Shown: positions 37,259 through 47,739 of the stretch, piece after piece
Position numbering within the stretch: position 1 is the first letter of the stretch
Layout: every line of letters starts with the position of its first letter
Source of the DNA: Nymphaea colorata
Lineage: Eukaryota > Streptophyta > Magnoliopsida > Nymphaeales > Nymphaeaceae
Assembly: GCF_008831285.2 (NCBI RefSeq)
Contig: NC_045147.1
Location: 6,602,334 to 6,666,333, forward strand
Direction: 5' to 3'
Length of the DNA: 64,000 nucleotides
Program-made: the position numbers and the translations under genes
The notes under the pieces: model-generated
What the model was told of the DNA's origin: nothing
The model's database searches: none
The model's input: only the letters and a program-made list of their open reading frames with translations

Positions 37259-38692
37259 TCATTTTAAGGCAATCATTTCTTCATTCATGGCCTCAATCCA
37301 ATGTTTACTTTTGCACGCTTGCGCATAGCATTTTGGCTCCACCTTTTTATTCAATTCTGTCATAAAAAGCTGAAAATCCAAAGAAAGATTATCATAACTT
37401 ACCCATCTATCAATATGGTGCCATGCACGTTCTGATCTACATGGACAAGTAGTGGCAGTTTCTGGATCAGCTGAAACTGTTCGTCGACTATACACCACTC
37501 CTGAAAATCGATTAGGTGAAGTCATGCTCATGTTGTTGGTCTGAGTAGATGAAGGTATGCTATCCATCTGAGTGTCTATGGCTGTCTCGAGCACATCAAT
37601 AGTTTTGTCACTTTGTGCATGGTGTGTATCAGCTCTTTGACCTAATATTTCAGCAATATCATTCTGTTGTAGTGTGTGCGGATAGAAAATCTGTCTAGTG
37701 ATCCCATGATTTAGTAAATACTCGATAAATTCATTTGAAATGAACTCACCACCACCATCACATTGGAAATGCATGATATTACTAGAGTATTTGTTTTGGA
37801 CCAAGGTGTGGAATTGGGTGAACAAGCGAAAAACTTCTAATTTGTTTTTCATGAAGTGAATCCAACTGTAACGAGAATAAGAATTAATGAAAACAACATA
37901 ATATTTACTCTCAGAAGAAGAAGAAATACGATAAGGCCCCCAAACATCAAGATAAATGGTGTCAAATAACTTCGAAGCTCGCATGTTTATTGATTGAAAA
38001 GGAAGTGCATGGCTCTTACAAATATGATAGCTTGAGCACATGCTAGACTCATTGACAGGACTTAGACTGGACTTTTGTAATAGTCTGTCTGCAACTAGAC
38101 TTTGAACGAAAGACCGACTACAATGTGCTAAACGACTGTGCCAAAGGGATGGCTTATCATACTCTATTATATTAACTTCACTACAACTGGGAAAAGATGA
38201 ATTCAAAACACATGACTTGGACACCTTTGGAGATTCTTCAATGACGCACATGTTTCCTTTGCGAACACCCTCAACGAATGTCCTCTTGGTTCGGGCATCC
38301 TTGACATAAACAAAAGAGAGAGTAAACTCAACAGAGGAATTGGTATCATCAATAAGTTTTGACACAGAAATGATATTTTTCTTGACATCTGAAACAACAA
38401 GAACATTCTTTAAAGGAACAAAAGAACCAGCCATGGATATGTGTGCATTTCCAACATGCGATGTTTTGTGATGAGAGTCATCTCCTGTGACAACTGAGTT
38501 ATTAGCTAAATAAGGGAGAGCACTAGAAAGTCTATCTATGTCATCAATCACCGGAGTTGCAGCACCAAAGTCCACATACCATTGTCCTTCCTCATTTTGC
38601 TTGAGATTGACTTTGGATAAAGTTTCATTAAAAGCTGCTGCACATTGAGAGGAATGTTTGATGTTGTAGTCGTGTTTCATACAGTTGACCAT
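37259..38692 (-). pseudogene. Copia-A protease-integrase ORF (477 codons)
   Basis: This open frame begins after the gag zinc-knuckle remnant. The protease site reads YVDFGAATPV, where a working copia protease has D-S/T-G-A-T/S; the Asp stays but the next residue is Phe. A pre-integrase block follows (LWHSRLAHCS...CSSYHICKSHALPF), then the integrase core with IYLDVWGPY (first Asp) and FQCDGGGEF (second Asp). Near QQNDIAE the frame jumps into RT-leader-like sequence, so the C-terminal third of integrase is deleted. The frame stops before RT. No product is expected to be active, despite the long frame. Confidence 0.85.
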
Positions 38693-38783
38693 GCTGCTTT
38701 ATTGTCACGTCAAACTTGTTTTCCCTTATTTTGAGGATCATGCCAACATTCTGACTTCACATGACCTCTCTTGCTGCAACAAA

Positions 38784-39246
38784 CAATGTTATAAAAGGCA
38801 TAGCGTATCGGTCAGACTGACCTATACACCATATTGTAACGTATCGCAAACGTAGCATAACATATCATAAAATTAATTCTTTAATTGAAAAAAATAAAAA
38901 AATCAGAAAGAATAAAGAAAAATCATTAAAAAACTGAAAAAATAAATAAAAAATCAGATATCAAGAAAAATGTTTTCAAATATCAAAAAGCTCATCATAC
39001 CTAAGGAACATTCATGTGTATCGAGTATCGACAACACATTTAAAAATAAGAAATCAGAGATTTAAAATAACATAATAAGATCACAATTTTAAACTTGAAA
39101 ATTTTATAGAATATTAGGACTTAGAGTATTAGGACATAGATTATATCATAATTTCATAAGTTCAAAACATATAGTTATCATCTTTCAGACCTATACGATA
39201 CGTATCGTACGATACACGTGTGTATCGTACGATATATGTAACATTG
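38784..39246 (+). mobile_element. CGTATCG-family TIR element, copy 1 (463 bp)
   Basis: Ends CAATGTTATA and (complement) CAATGTTACA; flanked by GCAACAAA (38776-38783) and GCAATAAA (39247-39254), 7 of 8 identical. Next to the left end is AGCGTATCGGTCAGACTGAC; next to the right end is GATACGTATCGTACGATACA. The middle is very AT-rich. It has no coding capacity. An 8-bp duplication suggests an hAT-like transposase in trans. Confidence 0.85.
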
Positions 39247-39671
39247 GCAATAAAAATAAGTAGGTATCTTTCGTGAAACATTTACTTGTGCATTTGTGTT
39301 AGGTGTAGGAAGAATGACTCTTCGCCTTCCTGCCTGTGAGTTCCAAACTCTAGGACGACTTCCTTGCGTAGCATGGGTCCCAATGACCAACACATTGTGA
39401 CTGCCAGAAAGAAATAATTATTGTCGCTCTGCACACGACTTGCTTCATGCTGAATTAACTTTGCTTTCAGGTCTTCAAAAGAGGGAAGAACAGGTAATAC
39501 CTCTAAAGCAATGCAGAAAACATCAAATTCTGGTCCCAAACCACTCAAAGGTTGTTGTACTTGTCCTTATCGCTGACTGGGTGCCCTATGATGGCAAGCT
39601 GATCACTGACATTCTTAATTTCATGTATGTATTCCAAGACTGAACGTGTGCCTCGCTTGATTTCCTGAAAC

Positions 39672-40035
39672 CAATGTTGTATGTATCATACGATACGGAG
39701 CCGTATTGCACGACACAGAGCCATATCATACGATACGTATCATATCGAGCATAAAATACGACACGATACACCTCCCGTATCGTACATTTACGATACGGGC
39801 ACCGTATCGTACAATACGGTTACGATACAACAACAATACAGTTACGATACGACACGATACAGGTACGATACGGTAATTTTTATTGATTCTTTATTATTTT
39901 TTGAGAATTTTTTATATTTTTTGACTATTTTTTAAACAAAAAAATGATATGGTTACGGTACATTATAATATTTTACGATACAACGTATCTTAAAGCCAGA
40001 CCGATACAACTTACGATACGCTTTTTACAACAATG
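39672..40035 (-). mobile_element. CGTATCG-family TIR element, copy 2 (364 bp, reversed)
   Basis: Ends CAATGTTGTA and (complement) CATTGTTGTA; flanked by CCTGAAAC (39664-39671) and CATGAAAC (40036-40043), 7 of 8 identical. The arm at 39680-39865 is packed with TACGATACG/CGTATCGTA words; the other end has AGACCGATACAACTTACGAT, the complement of the copy 1 left end. It lies in opposite orientation to copy 1. Confidence 0.85.
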
Positions 40036-40312
40036 CATGAAACTGCCTCTTGAGTTGTAGAAATCTCACTTCAGATACTTGAGAATACATGGTAGCGAGT
40101 ACATTCCATAATTCAAGCGCTGAAAGATCATCATCAACGCCCGTCAAAACTTCTTATGATAGTGTGGAAGTGATATATGCAACAAGAGATTGATCATGAG
40201 CCATGCACGTCTCATACTCGTGGTTGACTTCTGCAATGGTTTCTAGAGCTTGCTCTGCAGCATTCTTTACCTCTCGCATGATCCATTCAGGTGGTGCAGG
40301 TATGGTGCCATT

Positions 40313-41061
40313 TAGGGCTGCACAACGAGTCGAGCCAACTCGAGCTCGACTCAAACTCGACTCGAGCTCGACTCATTTTTTATACGAGTAAAGCTCGAGC
40401 TTAAATATAAACTCGAGTATGTTAATGAGTCGAGTTCGAGTTAGTCGAACTCGACTTGATTAAACTCGACTCGGCTCAATTTAATCTCATTTTTTATTTT
40501 GTGTTTTTAATTTTCCTTCCTTTTTTTTCTTTCCCGCTTAATCTCATTCTTTGTTTTAAGGTTTTTAATTTTCCTTTCTTTTTTTCCCTCTCTTCACCCC
40601 ACCATGTTTCTTTTCACCCTCACGTCTTTTTTTACCCTCATTATTACACCCCATTTTCCCTCCTTTTTTCTCTTTTCTCACAACGCCATTCCTCCTCCCC
40701 CATGCCTTAATAGGGTTGTCATGTTAGGTGGCAGCCTTTCCTCCTCCCCATGTCATACTCCACGTCGTCATTGATGCAGTGAAAAGGAAGGGCTGCAAGT
40801 TCCACGTCGTCGTCATTGATGGAGCGAAAAGGAAGGCCAGGGCAACAGCGTGCGCAGTGCACGCTGTTTGACTTACCGAGGATAAGCGAGCCGTCGAGTC
40901 GAGCTCGAGTTCGAAGTCTGTCACTCAAGCCGAGCTCAAGCTGAAGTTTCAAAGCTCGTATCGAGCTCAAGTTGAGCTCGAGCTGACTAAATATGAGTCG
41001 AGCCGAGCTCGAGCCGGCCAAGCTCGAAGTTGAGCTCGAGCTCGTCTCGTGTGCAGCCCTA
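40313..41061. mobile_element. CTCGAG-family TIR element, copy 1 (749 bp)
   Basis: Perfect 12-bp terminal inverted repeat TAGGGCTGCACA, with a perfect 8-bp target duplication GTGCCATT (40305-40312 and 41062-41069). Both arms are full of GAGCTCGAG/CTCGACTCGAG words that can pair. Inside are two tandem duplications, a T-rich one (about 40483-40594) and one around ATTGATG.AG.GAAAAGGAAG (about 40760-40840). It carries no transposase, and its size and TSD fit a non-autonomous hAT element. Confidence 0.9.
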
Positions 41062-41535
41062 GTGCCATTGAGATGTCCATAGAGACGACCACTCTTGATT
41101 AACAGGACTATTTGGCGTTTCCATGTCAAATAGTTGGTATGGTTTAGCTTTTGTGAGATGAGTTGTGAGAGAAAATTGGATGACAATATGGTGGAATTAT
41201 GGTTGTGATCCATAGTTGCAGGGAAAATAGAAATTTTTGAGATAAGGGTAGAGATTAGGGTAAACAGGAATTTAAGGCTGACGGCAGGGATTAGACAAAA
41301 CAGAAATTTGGGGATTAGGGCAGAAATTTGAGGGTTAAGGTAGATGGCAAGAATTAGGGAGGAATTTGAGGATTAGGGCAAACGAGGGATAAGGGCACAA
41401 TTTGGGGATTAGGGCTAGATAACAGAGATTAGGGCAGAAAACAAAAATTTTGGGATTTTTTAGGATTAGGGCAGAAAAACAGATATTACGGCAAAAATCA
41501 TCGATTCTAATTATACATTCTTAGTGGCAAAACTT

Positions 41536-41548
41536 GGCTCTCATACCA
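41536..41548 (-). other. Copia-A primer-binding site
   Basis: The minus strand reads TGGTATGAGAGCC directly after the LTR end CTTACA; one base differs from the usual iMet complement. Confidence 0.85.
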
Positions 41549-41708
41549 TGTAAGATTTTGATATCTAATACCAACCCACCTGATGAAGTCAAATGCAAGA
41601 GGAAGAAGAGAGAAATAGGCTGCACGTGCAAGCAAGGGAGAGAAGAAAGAGGGCAACAACTTTGACGTCGGCCTCTAGTTATCATTATATACTAATCAGA
41701 ATTTAGGG
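41549..41708 (-). repeat. Copia-A 5' LTR, first part (split)
   Basis: Matches 35548-35710 closely. It breaks at AATTTAGGG, where Copia-B inserted. The remainder is at 47288-47401. Confidence 0.9.
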
Positions 41709-41901
41709 TGTTGAATTAGAAGAGTTTATGGTTCTAGGTGGTTCTTTGCAATATTTAATAGTTAGGAGGTCTCTTTAAAGATTCTTCTATTTTCTGTTGA
41801 TGTACTTTGTAAATCTCTCTTCAATCCTAATCTCTTAATTATGGAGATTAGGGTTAGTGAATGGATTAACGATTCTCTCTCTAAGGCTGCCAGCTGTAAC
41901 A
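41709..41901 (+). repeat. Copia-B 5' LTR (193 bp)
   Basis: Begins TGTTGAATTAGAAGAG and ends GCCAGCTGTAACA; followed directly by the primer-binding site. Confidence 0.95.
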
Positions 41902-41914
41902 TGGTATCAAAGCC
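41902..41914 (+). other. Copia-B primer-binding site
   Basis: TGGTATCAAAGCC, complementary to iMet tRNA apart from one base, next to the LTR end. Confidence 0.9.
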
Positions 41915-42574
41915 AGCGATCTCCACCCTTCTCCACCGGTGGCTATCGTGATTTTCTGGCGACCCCTTCTCCTCTTCCTCTCCCATTTCTTCCCACTTCT
42001 TCTCTTCCTCTATCCTTCCTTACTCTCTTCCCTCTATTGATCGAAAGATAGTGAAGCAGCATTTGACCTAATCACATGTGAGAGGTATGTGTGATTAGGT
42101 CCCCAACGTGGTTGTAGTGGAGCGTAAGCAACTGCGTGGGAGTTGCAGTGGAAAGTTGTAAGTCAGATCTAGCTTCGTGGATGAATAGCAGCACATGACC
42201 CCATTATTATTCAGATCTAGGCTTGTGGAAAAGTAGCTGCATGTGGATTCTTGTTCAGATCTGGGCTCGTGGAAGATTAACTGCACGTGGACCATATTCT
42301 TATCATATTTTTTGCTGACTGTGGAAAAGTGGTTGCAAGTAGAGTAGTTGCACGTTGGGTATATATTTTTTTTAGATTGAATGTCCGTTTTATAATCTGG
42401 TGGACTGATTTGAACAGCAAAGTTTTTTTTATATGCATACGTGGATACGTAGAAGCCTGGTGGATTGTTTTGAACAGCAAGTTCATATATTCTTGTTCAT
42501 TTATTGATTGCTGTGATTGGTGGACTGATTTACTAAGCAGCAAGTTTATAGAAAACTTTTAAGGACTACTTTTG

Positions 42575-42577
<3 letters not shown>

Positions 42578-42651
<74 letters not shown>
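42578..42651. repeat. (TA)n microsatellite in Copia-B leader
   Basis: An uninterrupted TA run between the primer site region and gag. Confidence 0.95.
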
Positions 42652-42654
<3 letters not shown>

Positions 42655-42774
42655 TACTACCTAAGTTTTCTCAAGTTGATTGATGCATGCTATACTCTTG
42701 ATTTAATCATAGTGCAACTAGATTAAGATCGCATTGTCAAGTCGTGCACTATAGCTACTGAAGGCAAGACAGAG

Positions 42775-43735
42775 ATGCAGTATGAGCATAAGAACACAGG
42801 CAATCTCTTTTCTTATGGCTATACTGTAAAGTTAGATGGATCTAACTATGAGATTTGGTCCCGTGTAATTATGATGTCTTTGATTAGACATTAGAAGGAA
42901 CATGTTATAGAAAAAGATAAGCCTGTGATGAATAGTGAAAGATATAGTTCATGGAAGGAAGATAATAATATTGTCATGTCATGGATCATGAATAGTGTGC
43001 AACCACATGCCTCTATTATTGCATATTATACCTCTGCCAAAAAAATGTGAGATTTTTTGAAGCAAAGAATGTTAGCAAGATCTTGTAGGTGGAGGAGGAA
43101 TTACTTAATTTGCGATAGGGTGACTAAAGTATTGCTCAGTACTTCGCTTCCATCAAGTCGATCTATGAAAGACTTAAAGCTTTGCGTCCTCCATGTCCCA
43201 CATACCACAAGACTCATGATGAACAGTCTATGGTGGCAAAATTTCTACAGGGTCTCTCTCTCTCGAGTATGCAGTAGCAAAGGCACAGATGTTAACTGGA
43301 GCAGAAATTCCTGACCTAGCTTAGGCTTACAACAGACTCAGCCATCTTGCTATGACTCTTTATGCGCCTTCCACTGATGCTACTCCCTCTACTTTGGTAG
43401 CTTCTGGAGATCGTAGACATAATTTCTTCATGGGGAGGGGCATAGGTCGAGAGTCAGGAGGGTCGTGGGAGATTTCAGTGCACCTTCTGTGGAAAAATAG
43501 GGCATTTGAAAGACAGATGTAGGGATAAGTATGGTCATCCTTCCGCTATACCCCTAGGAAGAGGTGTTGCATCTAAGCAGGGCAAAAATTCATTACAATC
43601 TCTTATTGGATCTATCCAGGCAGCTTCATCAGTAGTAGAGGGGTCTTTATCTTCTTCCAATCCTGAGACTGTGACTGTGAATATCAACAGGTTAGAGTAT
43701 GATGAGTTCTTAGCACACACATCTTGATCCGAGAA
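42775..43735 (+). pseudogene. Copia-B gag (UBN2 domain and zinc knuckle), disrupted
   Basis: Starts around YGYTVKLDGSNYEIWSRVIM and continues through SWKEDNNIVMSWIMNSVQP, both typical of the copia gag UBN2 domain. Stop codons occur at MMSLIRH* and at KKM*. A CCHC zinc knuckle, CTFCGKIGHLKDRC, is intact at 43479-43520. The last frame (43506-43727) runs into an inserted solo LTR after LEYDEFLAHTS. Zinc knuckles bind the element RNA. Confidence 0.85.
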
Positions 43736-44154
43736 CAAGACCCGGTCTTGCAGCTGGCAGCTTATTTGCACCCTATCAACCCTTATGCGCATGACTTGCC
43801 CAACAAGTCGGAGACGTTGGAGAACATGGTAGTAGGTTGGTTGTGGGTAGAGCACGTGGTTGGTGGTTAGAGAAATTGTAGCCCATGAGACCCCGAATGG
43901 TTGTGGGAGTCCTTGGAGACGTGTGTCATGGGTGATTGTGTATATATGCACCCAGCTATAAGCCTTGCAGGGGGGAGCACCTGTGAGAAAAAAATAATAT
44001 AGAAAGAGAAGATGGCCTCTCCATTTTAAAGGAGAGAGAAATTTGTGTGTCTTGTGTTTTTTTTTTCATCGCGTCTGTGATCTATGTTGTTCATTCCCAT
44101 TTCACCCGGGACGAGCGCGGAGTGAGAGACCGATTCGAGATCACATACGGATCA
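43725..44154 (+). mobile_element. 430-bp solo LTR nested in Copia-B
   Basis: Starts TGATCCG and ends CGGATCA, a 7-bp inverted pair; flanked by CATCT on both sides (43720-43724 and 44155-44159). It contains a TATA-like tract GTATATATGC near 43938 followed by a purine-rich stretch, which suggests + orientation. No internal region or second LTR is present, so recombination between LTRs probably removed them. Confidence 0.8.
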
Positions 44155-44510
44155 CATCTACTCAACCGTTAGCCTCTACAGTTATGATAGACAGTGCTAT
44201 GTCTGTTGAAACTGCTCCACATGATACATGTACTACTTGAATTATTGATTCAGGAGAATCGAGGCACTTTTGTAGTAGACCTTCTATGTTTATCGTGCTA
44301 CAGTCATTACCTCAGACACGTCATGTGAGACTTGCAGATGGTAGATGGTCTCCTATTATGGGTTATGGAGATATTAAGATTTCTCAGTCTATGACAATTC
44401 CTAATGTGTTATATGCTCCTAAGTTTCCAACTAATCTTTTATCAGTTGGACAATTGATTAATGATTTACATTGTCGTGTTACATTTGACTCTGGTGTATG
44501 TGCATTTCAG
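44155..44510 (+). pseudogene. Copia-B protease and pre-integrase fragment
   Basis: After the solo LTR the element resumes (STVMIDSAMSVETAPHDTC, a stop, then IIDSGESRHF). The active-site D-S-G of a retropepsin is present at about 44247. VRLADGRWSPIMGYGDIKIS and NVLYAPKFPTNLLSVGQLI follow, the usual copia protease-to-integrase linker. The reading ends at VTFDSGVCAFQ near 44510, where the inverted segment begins. Confidence 0.85.
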
Positions 44511-46605
44511 GGTCTTGCCTTTTGTGAACAAAAGTCCTTTACTAGGAGATGATTTCAGATATTTGACCACCATTAAAGCAGCATCTCAATGAACTTTTCT
44601 GGGTCTTTTCATAAATTGACTTAGTTTCTCCAATGCAAAGCTAATGTCTGGTCACAGTAATATAGAGGAGCTTTCCAATAAGAGACCTATATGATCGAGA
44701 ATCCACTAATTCTGATTGGTCATCATGAAGATGTATACGTGGATTCATAGGTAGATTGGCCGGTTTAGCTCCTAGCATCCTGGTGCCCTGCAATAAATCA
44801 AGAACATACTTTCGTTGAGAGAGAACTACACTTTCCCAGTTACGACCCACCTCTATTCCCAAGAAATATCATAGTTGACCAAAATCTTTCGTCACAAAGT
44901 GTTTTTCAAGAAACAACTTTGTATCAAAAATTTCTTGATCGGAGTCACCTGTCAGGATAATATCATCAACATAAACCACTAGAACGGTCGTACCCCTGGA
45001 ATTCTTCTTGATAAACAGAGAATGATCAAGAGGGGATCTCGCAAAGCCACACTTTGAGACTACCTCAGAGAACTTGTGAAACCACGCACGAGGACTCTGC
45101 TTGAGTTCATAAATAGCTTTCTTCAGTTTACACACTTTTCCACACTCCCCTTGTCGTTCAAAACCTGGTGGTTGTTGCATATAAACAGTCTTATCAAGAT
45201 CATCGTACAAAAATGTATTTTTGACATCAAGCTTATACATGCGCCAATCTTGGTGTACAGCCATAGAGATGATAAGACGAATGGTCCCCAACCGAGCAAC
45301 ACGAAAGAAAGTCTCGAAGAAATCAACCCCGTAAGTCTGCATGTAACCCTTAGCAACCAATCGAGCTTTGTATCTTTCTATAGAACCATCAGAATTATAT
45401 TTCACTATGAATACCCACTTGGAGCCAACAATATCACAATCAAGAGGAGGATCAACATGTTCCCAAGTGCCTCGTTGAACTAATGCATCCATCTCATCTT
45501 GCATAGCCTGTCTCCATTGAGTATCTAATAAGACCTATTGGTGACAAGTAGGAACTGCATGGGCCGTCAGAGCTTGAATAAACTGTTGCATACTTTTACC
45601 AACACCGTCAGTAGAAACAAAATGAGATATAGGATGCAGAGTACATTGTTGCTTGCCTTTGCAAAGAGCAATAAATAAGTCCAGACAGGGATCAGATGGA
45701 CTAGGTATACTCACTTCAGATGTACTTATCTCCTGAGAAGCGGTTGGGGAAGGATCATGAGAAGGGTCCCATCGATGTGTGTAAACCAGCGGAGGATCAC
45801 AAAACTTGGACACTACAATAGGAGAATCCCCAGAAGGAGACTCGTAAGGGAATGACTCCAAAAGAATAAGAGGAATAGGTAGTGGGTCAGATGACAGTAA
45901 CATCTCAGTAGAGGTAGGTGAGGAACTATCATAAGGCTCAGACTCAAAGAATGTCACATCTGCACTGATATACTCATTTTGAGTCAAGGGATCAAAGCAT
46001 TTATAACCTTTATGATTTCTGGAGTAGCCAATAAAGATACACTTAATGGCTTGTGTACCCAATTTATCATGTGTGGGTCCAAGTATGTGAAAGAAGCATC
46101 TGCAACCAAATACTTTGGGAGCCACTGGAAACAAGGGTCGTTGTGGGTGCACAAGTTTAATGGGAACCTTATTGTCGATGGAGGACGAGGGTAAACGGTT
46201 GGTCAAGTAACAGGTGGTGAGGATGACATCTCCTAAAAAATATGCAGGTAGATTAGTATGAAGCATTAGGGAGCATGCCACATTTAAAAGTTGGCAATGT
46301 TTCTACTCAGCTACTCCATTTTGCTAGGAGGTATGGGGACAAGTAAACTGATGAGAAATTCCATTATCAGAGTAAAATTTCAGTAAGGTAGATGCCTTGA
46401 ACTCAAGAGCATTATCAGTACGAATGCTTTTAACAAGAATGCCAAACTGGGTCTTTATTTCAATAATAAAGTTCTTGAGAGTACATATGACTTCAAACCT
46501 TTCTTTCAAAAGAAAAACCCAAGTGACTCAAGAATAATCATAAACAATGACAAGGAAATAACGAAATCTAGACCTACTAGCAACTCTACTAGGACTCCAC
46601 ACATC
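44510..46605 (-). pseudogene. Copia-B inverted block: integrase core, RT and start of RNase H
   Basis: On the minus strand, integrase begins near 46605 (VDVWSPSRVASRSRFRYF) and continues through KSIRTDNALEF and the C-terminal part at 46281-45535 (HTNLPAYFLGDVILTTCYLT, CIFIGYSRNHKGYKCF). RT covers 45504-44640 with DIVGSKWVFIVKYNSDGSIE, RYKARLVAKGY, DVKNTFLYDDL and the catalytic VVYVDDIILTGDS at about 44975, all largely intact. It then runs to the Copia linker ending KGLLFTKGKTLK at about 44510. The rest of RNase H lies on + from 46600. A few stops and frameshifts separate the frames. RT is the best preserved domain of this element. Confidence 0.9.
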
Positions 46606-47085
46606 TACTATGCTGGCTATAGTGATGCTGATTATGCTGGCTCAGTTAAAGGCAGAAAATCTACCACAAGATTTTGTGTATTTGTGGGGGACAACCTTAT
46701 ATCTTAGAGAAGCAAAAAGCAAGGTGTGGTGTCAAGATCTAATGCAGAATCTGAATACAGAGGTATGGCTCAAACTGCAACTGAAATGACTTGCGCTAAA
46801 TCCATGCTATCTAGCCTAAGTGTATCGATTCCGCTTCCCATGAAGATGTATTGTGACAATCGAGCAGCCACATACATTGCAAACAATCTAGTTTTTCATG
46901 AGAGAACTAAACATATTGAAATGGACTGCCATTACATTCGGGATCTCGTTCAAGGAGGAACCATAACCACCATTCATGTATCATCAGAAGATTAAGCTGC
47001 AAATGTCTTCACTAAAGCTCTTCCTATTCTTGATTTCTCTAGATGTTGTCACAAGTTGTGCATGATTAATATGTATGCTCCAGCT
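46600..47085 (+). pseudogene. Copia-B RNase H
   Basis: Reads YYAGYSDADYAGSVKGRKST, then after one stop SKKQGVVSRSNAESEYRGMA, KMYCDNRAATYIANN and RTKHIEMDCHYIRDLVQGG. The three catalytic acidic residues are visible (SDAD, ESEYR, YCDN). Another stop follows SSED, then ANVFTKALP and LCMINMYAPA next to the purine tract and 3' LTR. Confidence 0.88.
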
Positions 47086-47094
47086 TGAGGGGAG

Positions 47095-47287
47095 TGTTGA
47101 ATTAGAAGAGTTTATGGTTCTAGGTGGTTCTTTGCAATATTTAATAGTTAGGAGGTCTCTTTAAACATTCTTCTATTTTCTATTGATGTACTTTGTAGAT
47201 CTCTCTTCAACCCTAATCTCTTTATTAAGGAGATTAGGATTAGTGAATGGATTAACGATTCTCTCTCTAAGGTTGCCGGCTGTAACA
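47095..47287 (+). repeat. Copia-B 3' LTR (193 bp)
   Basis: About 95% identical to the 5' LTR by eye, ending CCGGCTGTAACA before the target duplication TAGGG. Confidence 0.95.
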
Positions 47288-47401
47288 TAGGGTACAAAAC
47301 AACATTAAGAATTACAAGTATGCCACTGCCCATGATGTGTGGGCGTGTGGATCAAATGGGTTGGGTCTGGGTGACCCGATCCATATCGTACAAACTTAAC
47401 A
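47288..47401 (-). repeat. Copia-A 5' LTR, second part
   Basis: Continues the LTR broken at 41708: GGGTACAAAACAACATTAAG through CATATCGTACAAACTTAACA. It is followed by the Copia-A target duplication GTATT. Confidence 0.9.
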
Positions 47402-47524
47402 GTATTAAGATAACTTCTATCTTTTGTTTAAGAAGTTTTAGTTCCTTTGCAGAAATATTTCCTCAGACATGTCTTCGACATCAAAATGATAGAAAACTAT
47501 AATCTTTTACTAGTAAAATGTCCA

Positions 47525-47692
47525 AGCAAAAAAACAACTATGACTGGGGTGTATTCGTGATGAAATACATGCATGAGATAACGTCTGAAAGGAAACCTAG
47601 CTTCACCCAAGCTGATGTTACCAATAGCATTAGAAGATCTTATGAAAACTTGCATGAAATAAGTAGACGTGCTAAAAGTTGATTAATATTGC
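47525..47692 (+). pseudogene. Ulp1-like (C48) cysteine protease C-terminus
   Basis: The frame reads MSKQKNNYDWGVFVMKYMHE, then SFTQADVTNSIRRSYENLHE and a stop. In Ulp1/SENP proteases the catalytic cysteine lies in (Q)xNxxDCGVFV(L/M)(K/E)Y. Here every part matches except that Trp replaces Cys, so the site is dead. Ulp1 genes are carried by certain plant Mutator-like elements (Kaonashi/CUMULE type), which fits the FAR1 transposase on the other strand 2 kb further on. The upstream half may be at 35380-35500, across Copia-A. Confidence 0.6.
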
Positions 47693-47739
47693 CTTTTTTT
47701 GTAGAAGCATGAAATCAAGAGAAATTGTGATCGCATAAT

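Larger units (their letters stand above)
38693..41213 (-). pseudogene. Copia-A gag, broken by three short TIR elements
   Basis: On the minus strand, gag starts at 41213 (MDHNHNSTILSSNFLSQLIS, then NHTNYLTWKRQ, the usual UBN2-type start). It is cut at 41062 by the CTCGAG element, resumes at 40304-40044 (WIMREVKNAAEQALETIAEV), is cut by the second CGTATCG element, resumes at 39663-39255 (IKRGTRSVLEYIHEIKNV), is cut by the first, and ends with a zinc-knuckle remnant near 38775-38710 (CSKRGHVKSEC). Each cut falls between the two copies of an 8-bp duplication. Gag would form the particle that packages element RNA. The 164-codon frame at 40719-41213 reads through from gag into the inserted element and is not a real protein. 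Confidence 0.8.
41709..47287 (+). mobile_element. Copia-B: Ty1/copia element with an inverted central segment
   Basis: LTRs 41709-41901 and 47095-47287 (193 bp each, about 9 differences by eye) have TGTTGAATTAG and GCTGTAACA ends. The target duplication is TAGGG (41704-41708 and 47288-47292). The primer site TGGTATCAAAGCC begins at 41902, and the purine tract TTGAGGGGAG ends at the 3' LTR. Gag, protease and RNase H read on +, while integrase and RT between about 44510 and 46600 read on the minus strand. A 430-bp solo LTR sits in the gag-protease spacer. Because both LTRs and the TSD are normal, the inversion happened inside one element, before or after insertion. Confidence 0.92.
35548..47401 (-). 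mobile_element. Copia-A: Ty1/copia element with nested insertions
   Basis: LTRs lie at 35548-35830 (3' LTR on minus) and 41549-47401 (5' LTR, split at 41708/47288 by Copia-B). The outer target duplication is GTATT (35543-35547 and 47402-47406). The primer site is at 41548-41536, and the polypurine tract TTGAGTGGGGT borders the 3' LTR. The order is gag, protease, integrase, RT, RNase H on the minus strand, as in Ty1/copia. Insertions inside are: two CGTATCG-family elements (38784-39246, 39672-40035), one CTCGAG-family element (40313-41061) and Copia-B (41709-47287). LTRs differ at several per cent of positions and by one 14-bp indel. The coding region has stops and a deletion in integrase. Confidence 0.92.

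Noticed and set aside
40719-41213. 164-codon frame as a novel protein
   Set aside because: Gag start of Copia-A reading through into the CTCGAG element; the 8-bp duplication marks the junction.
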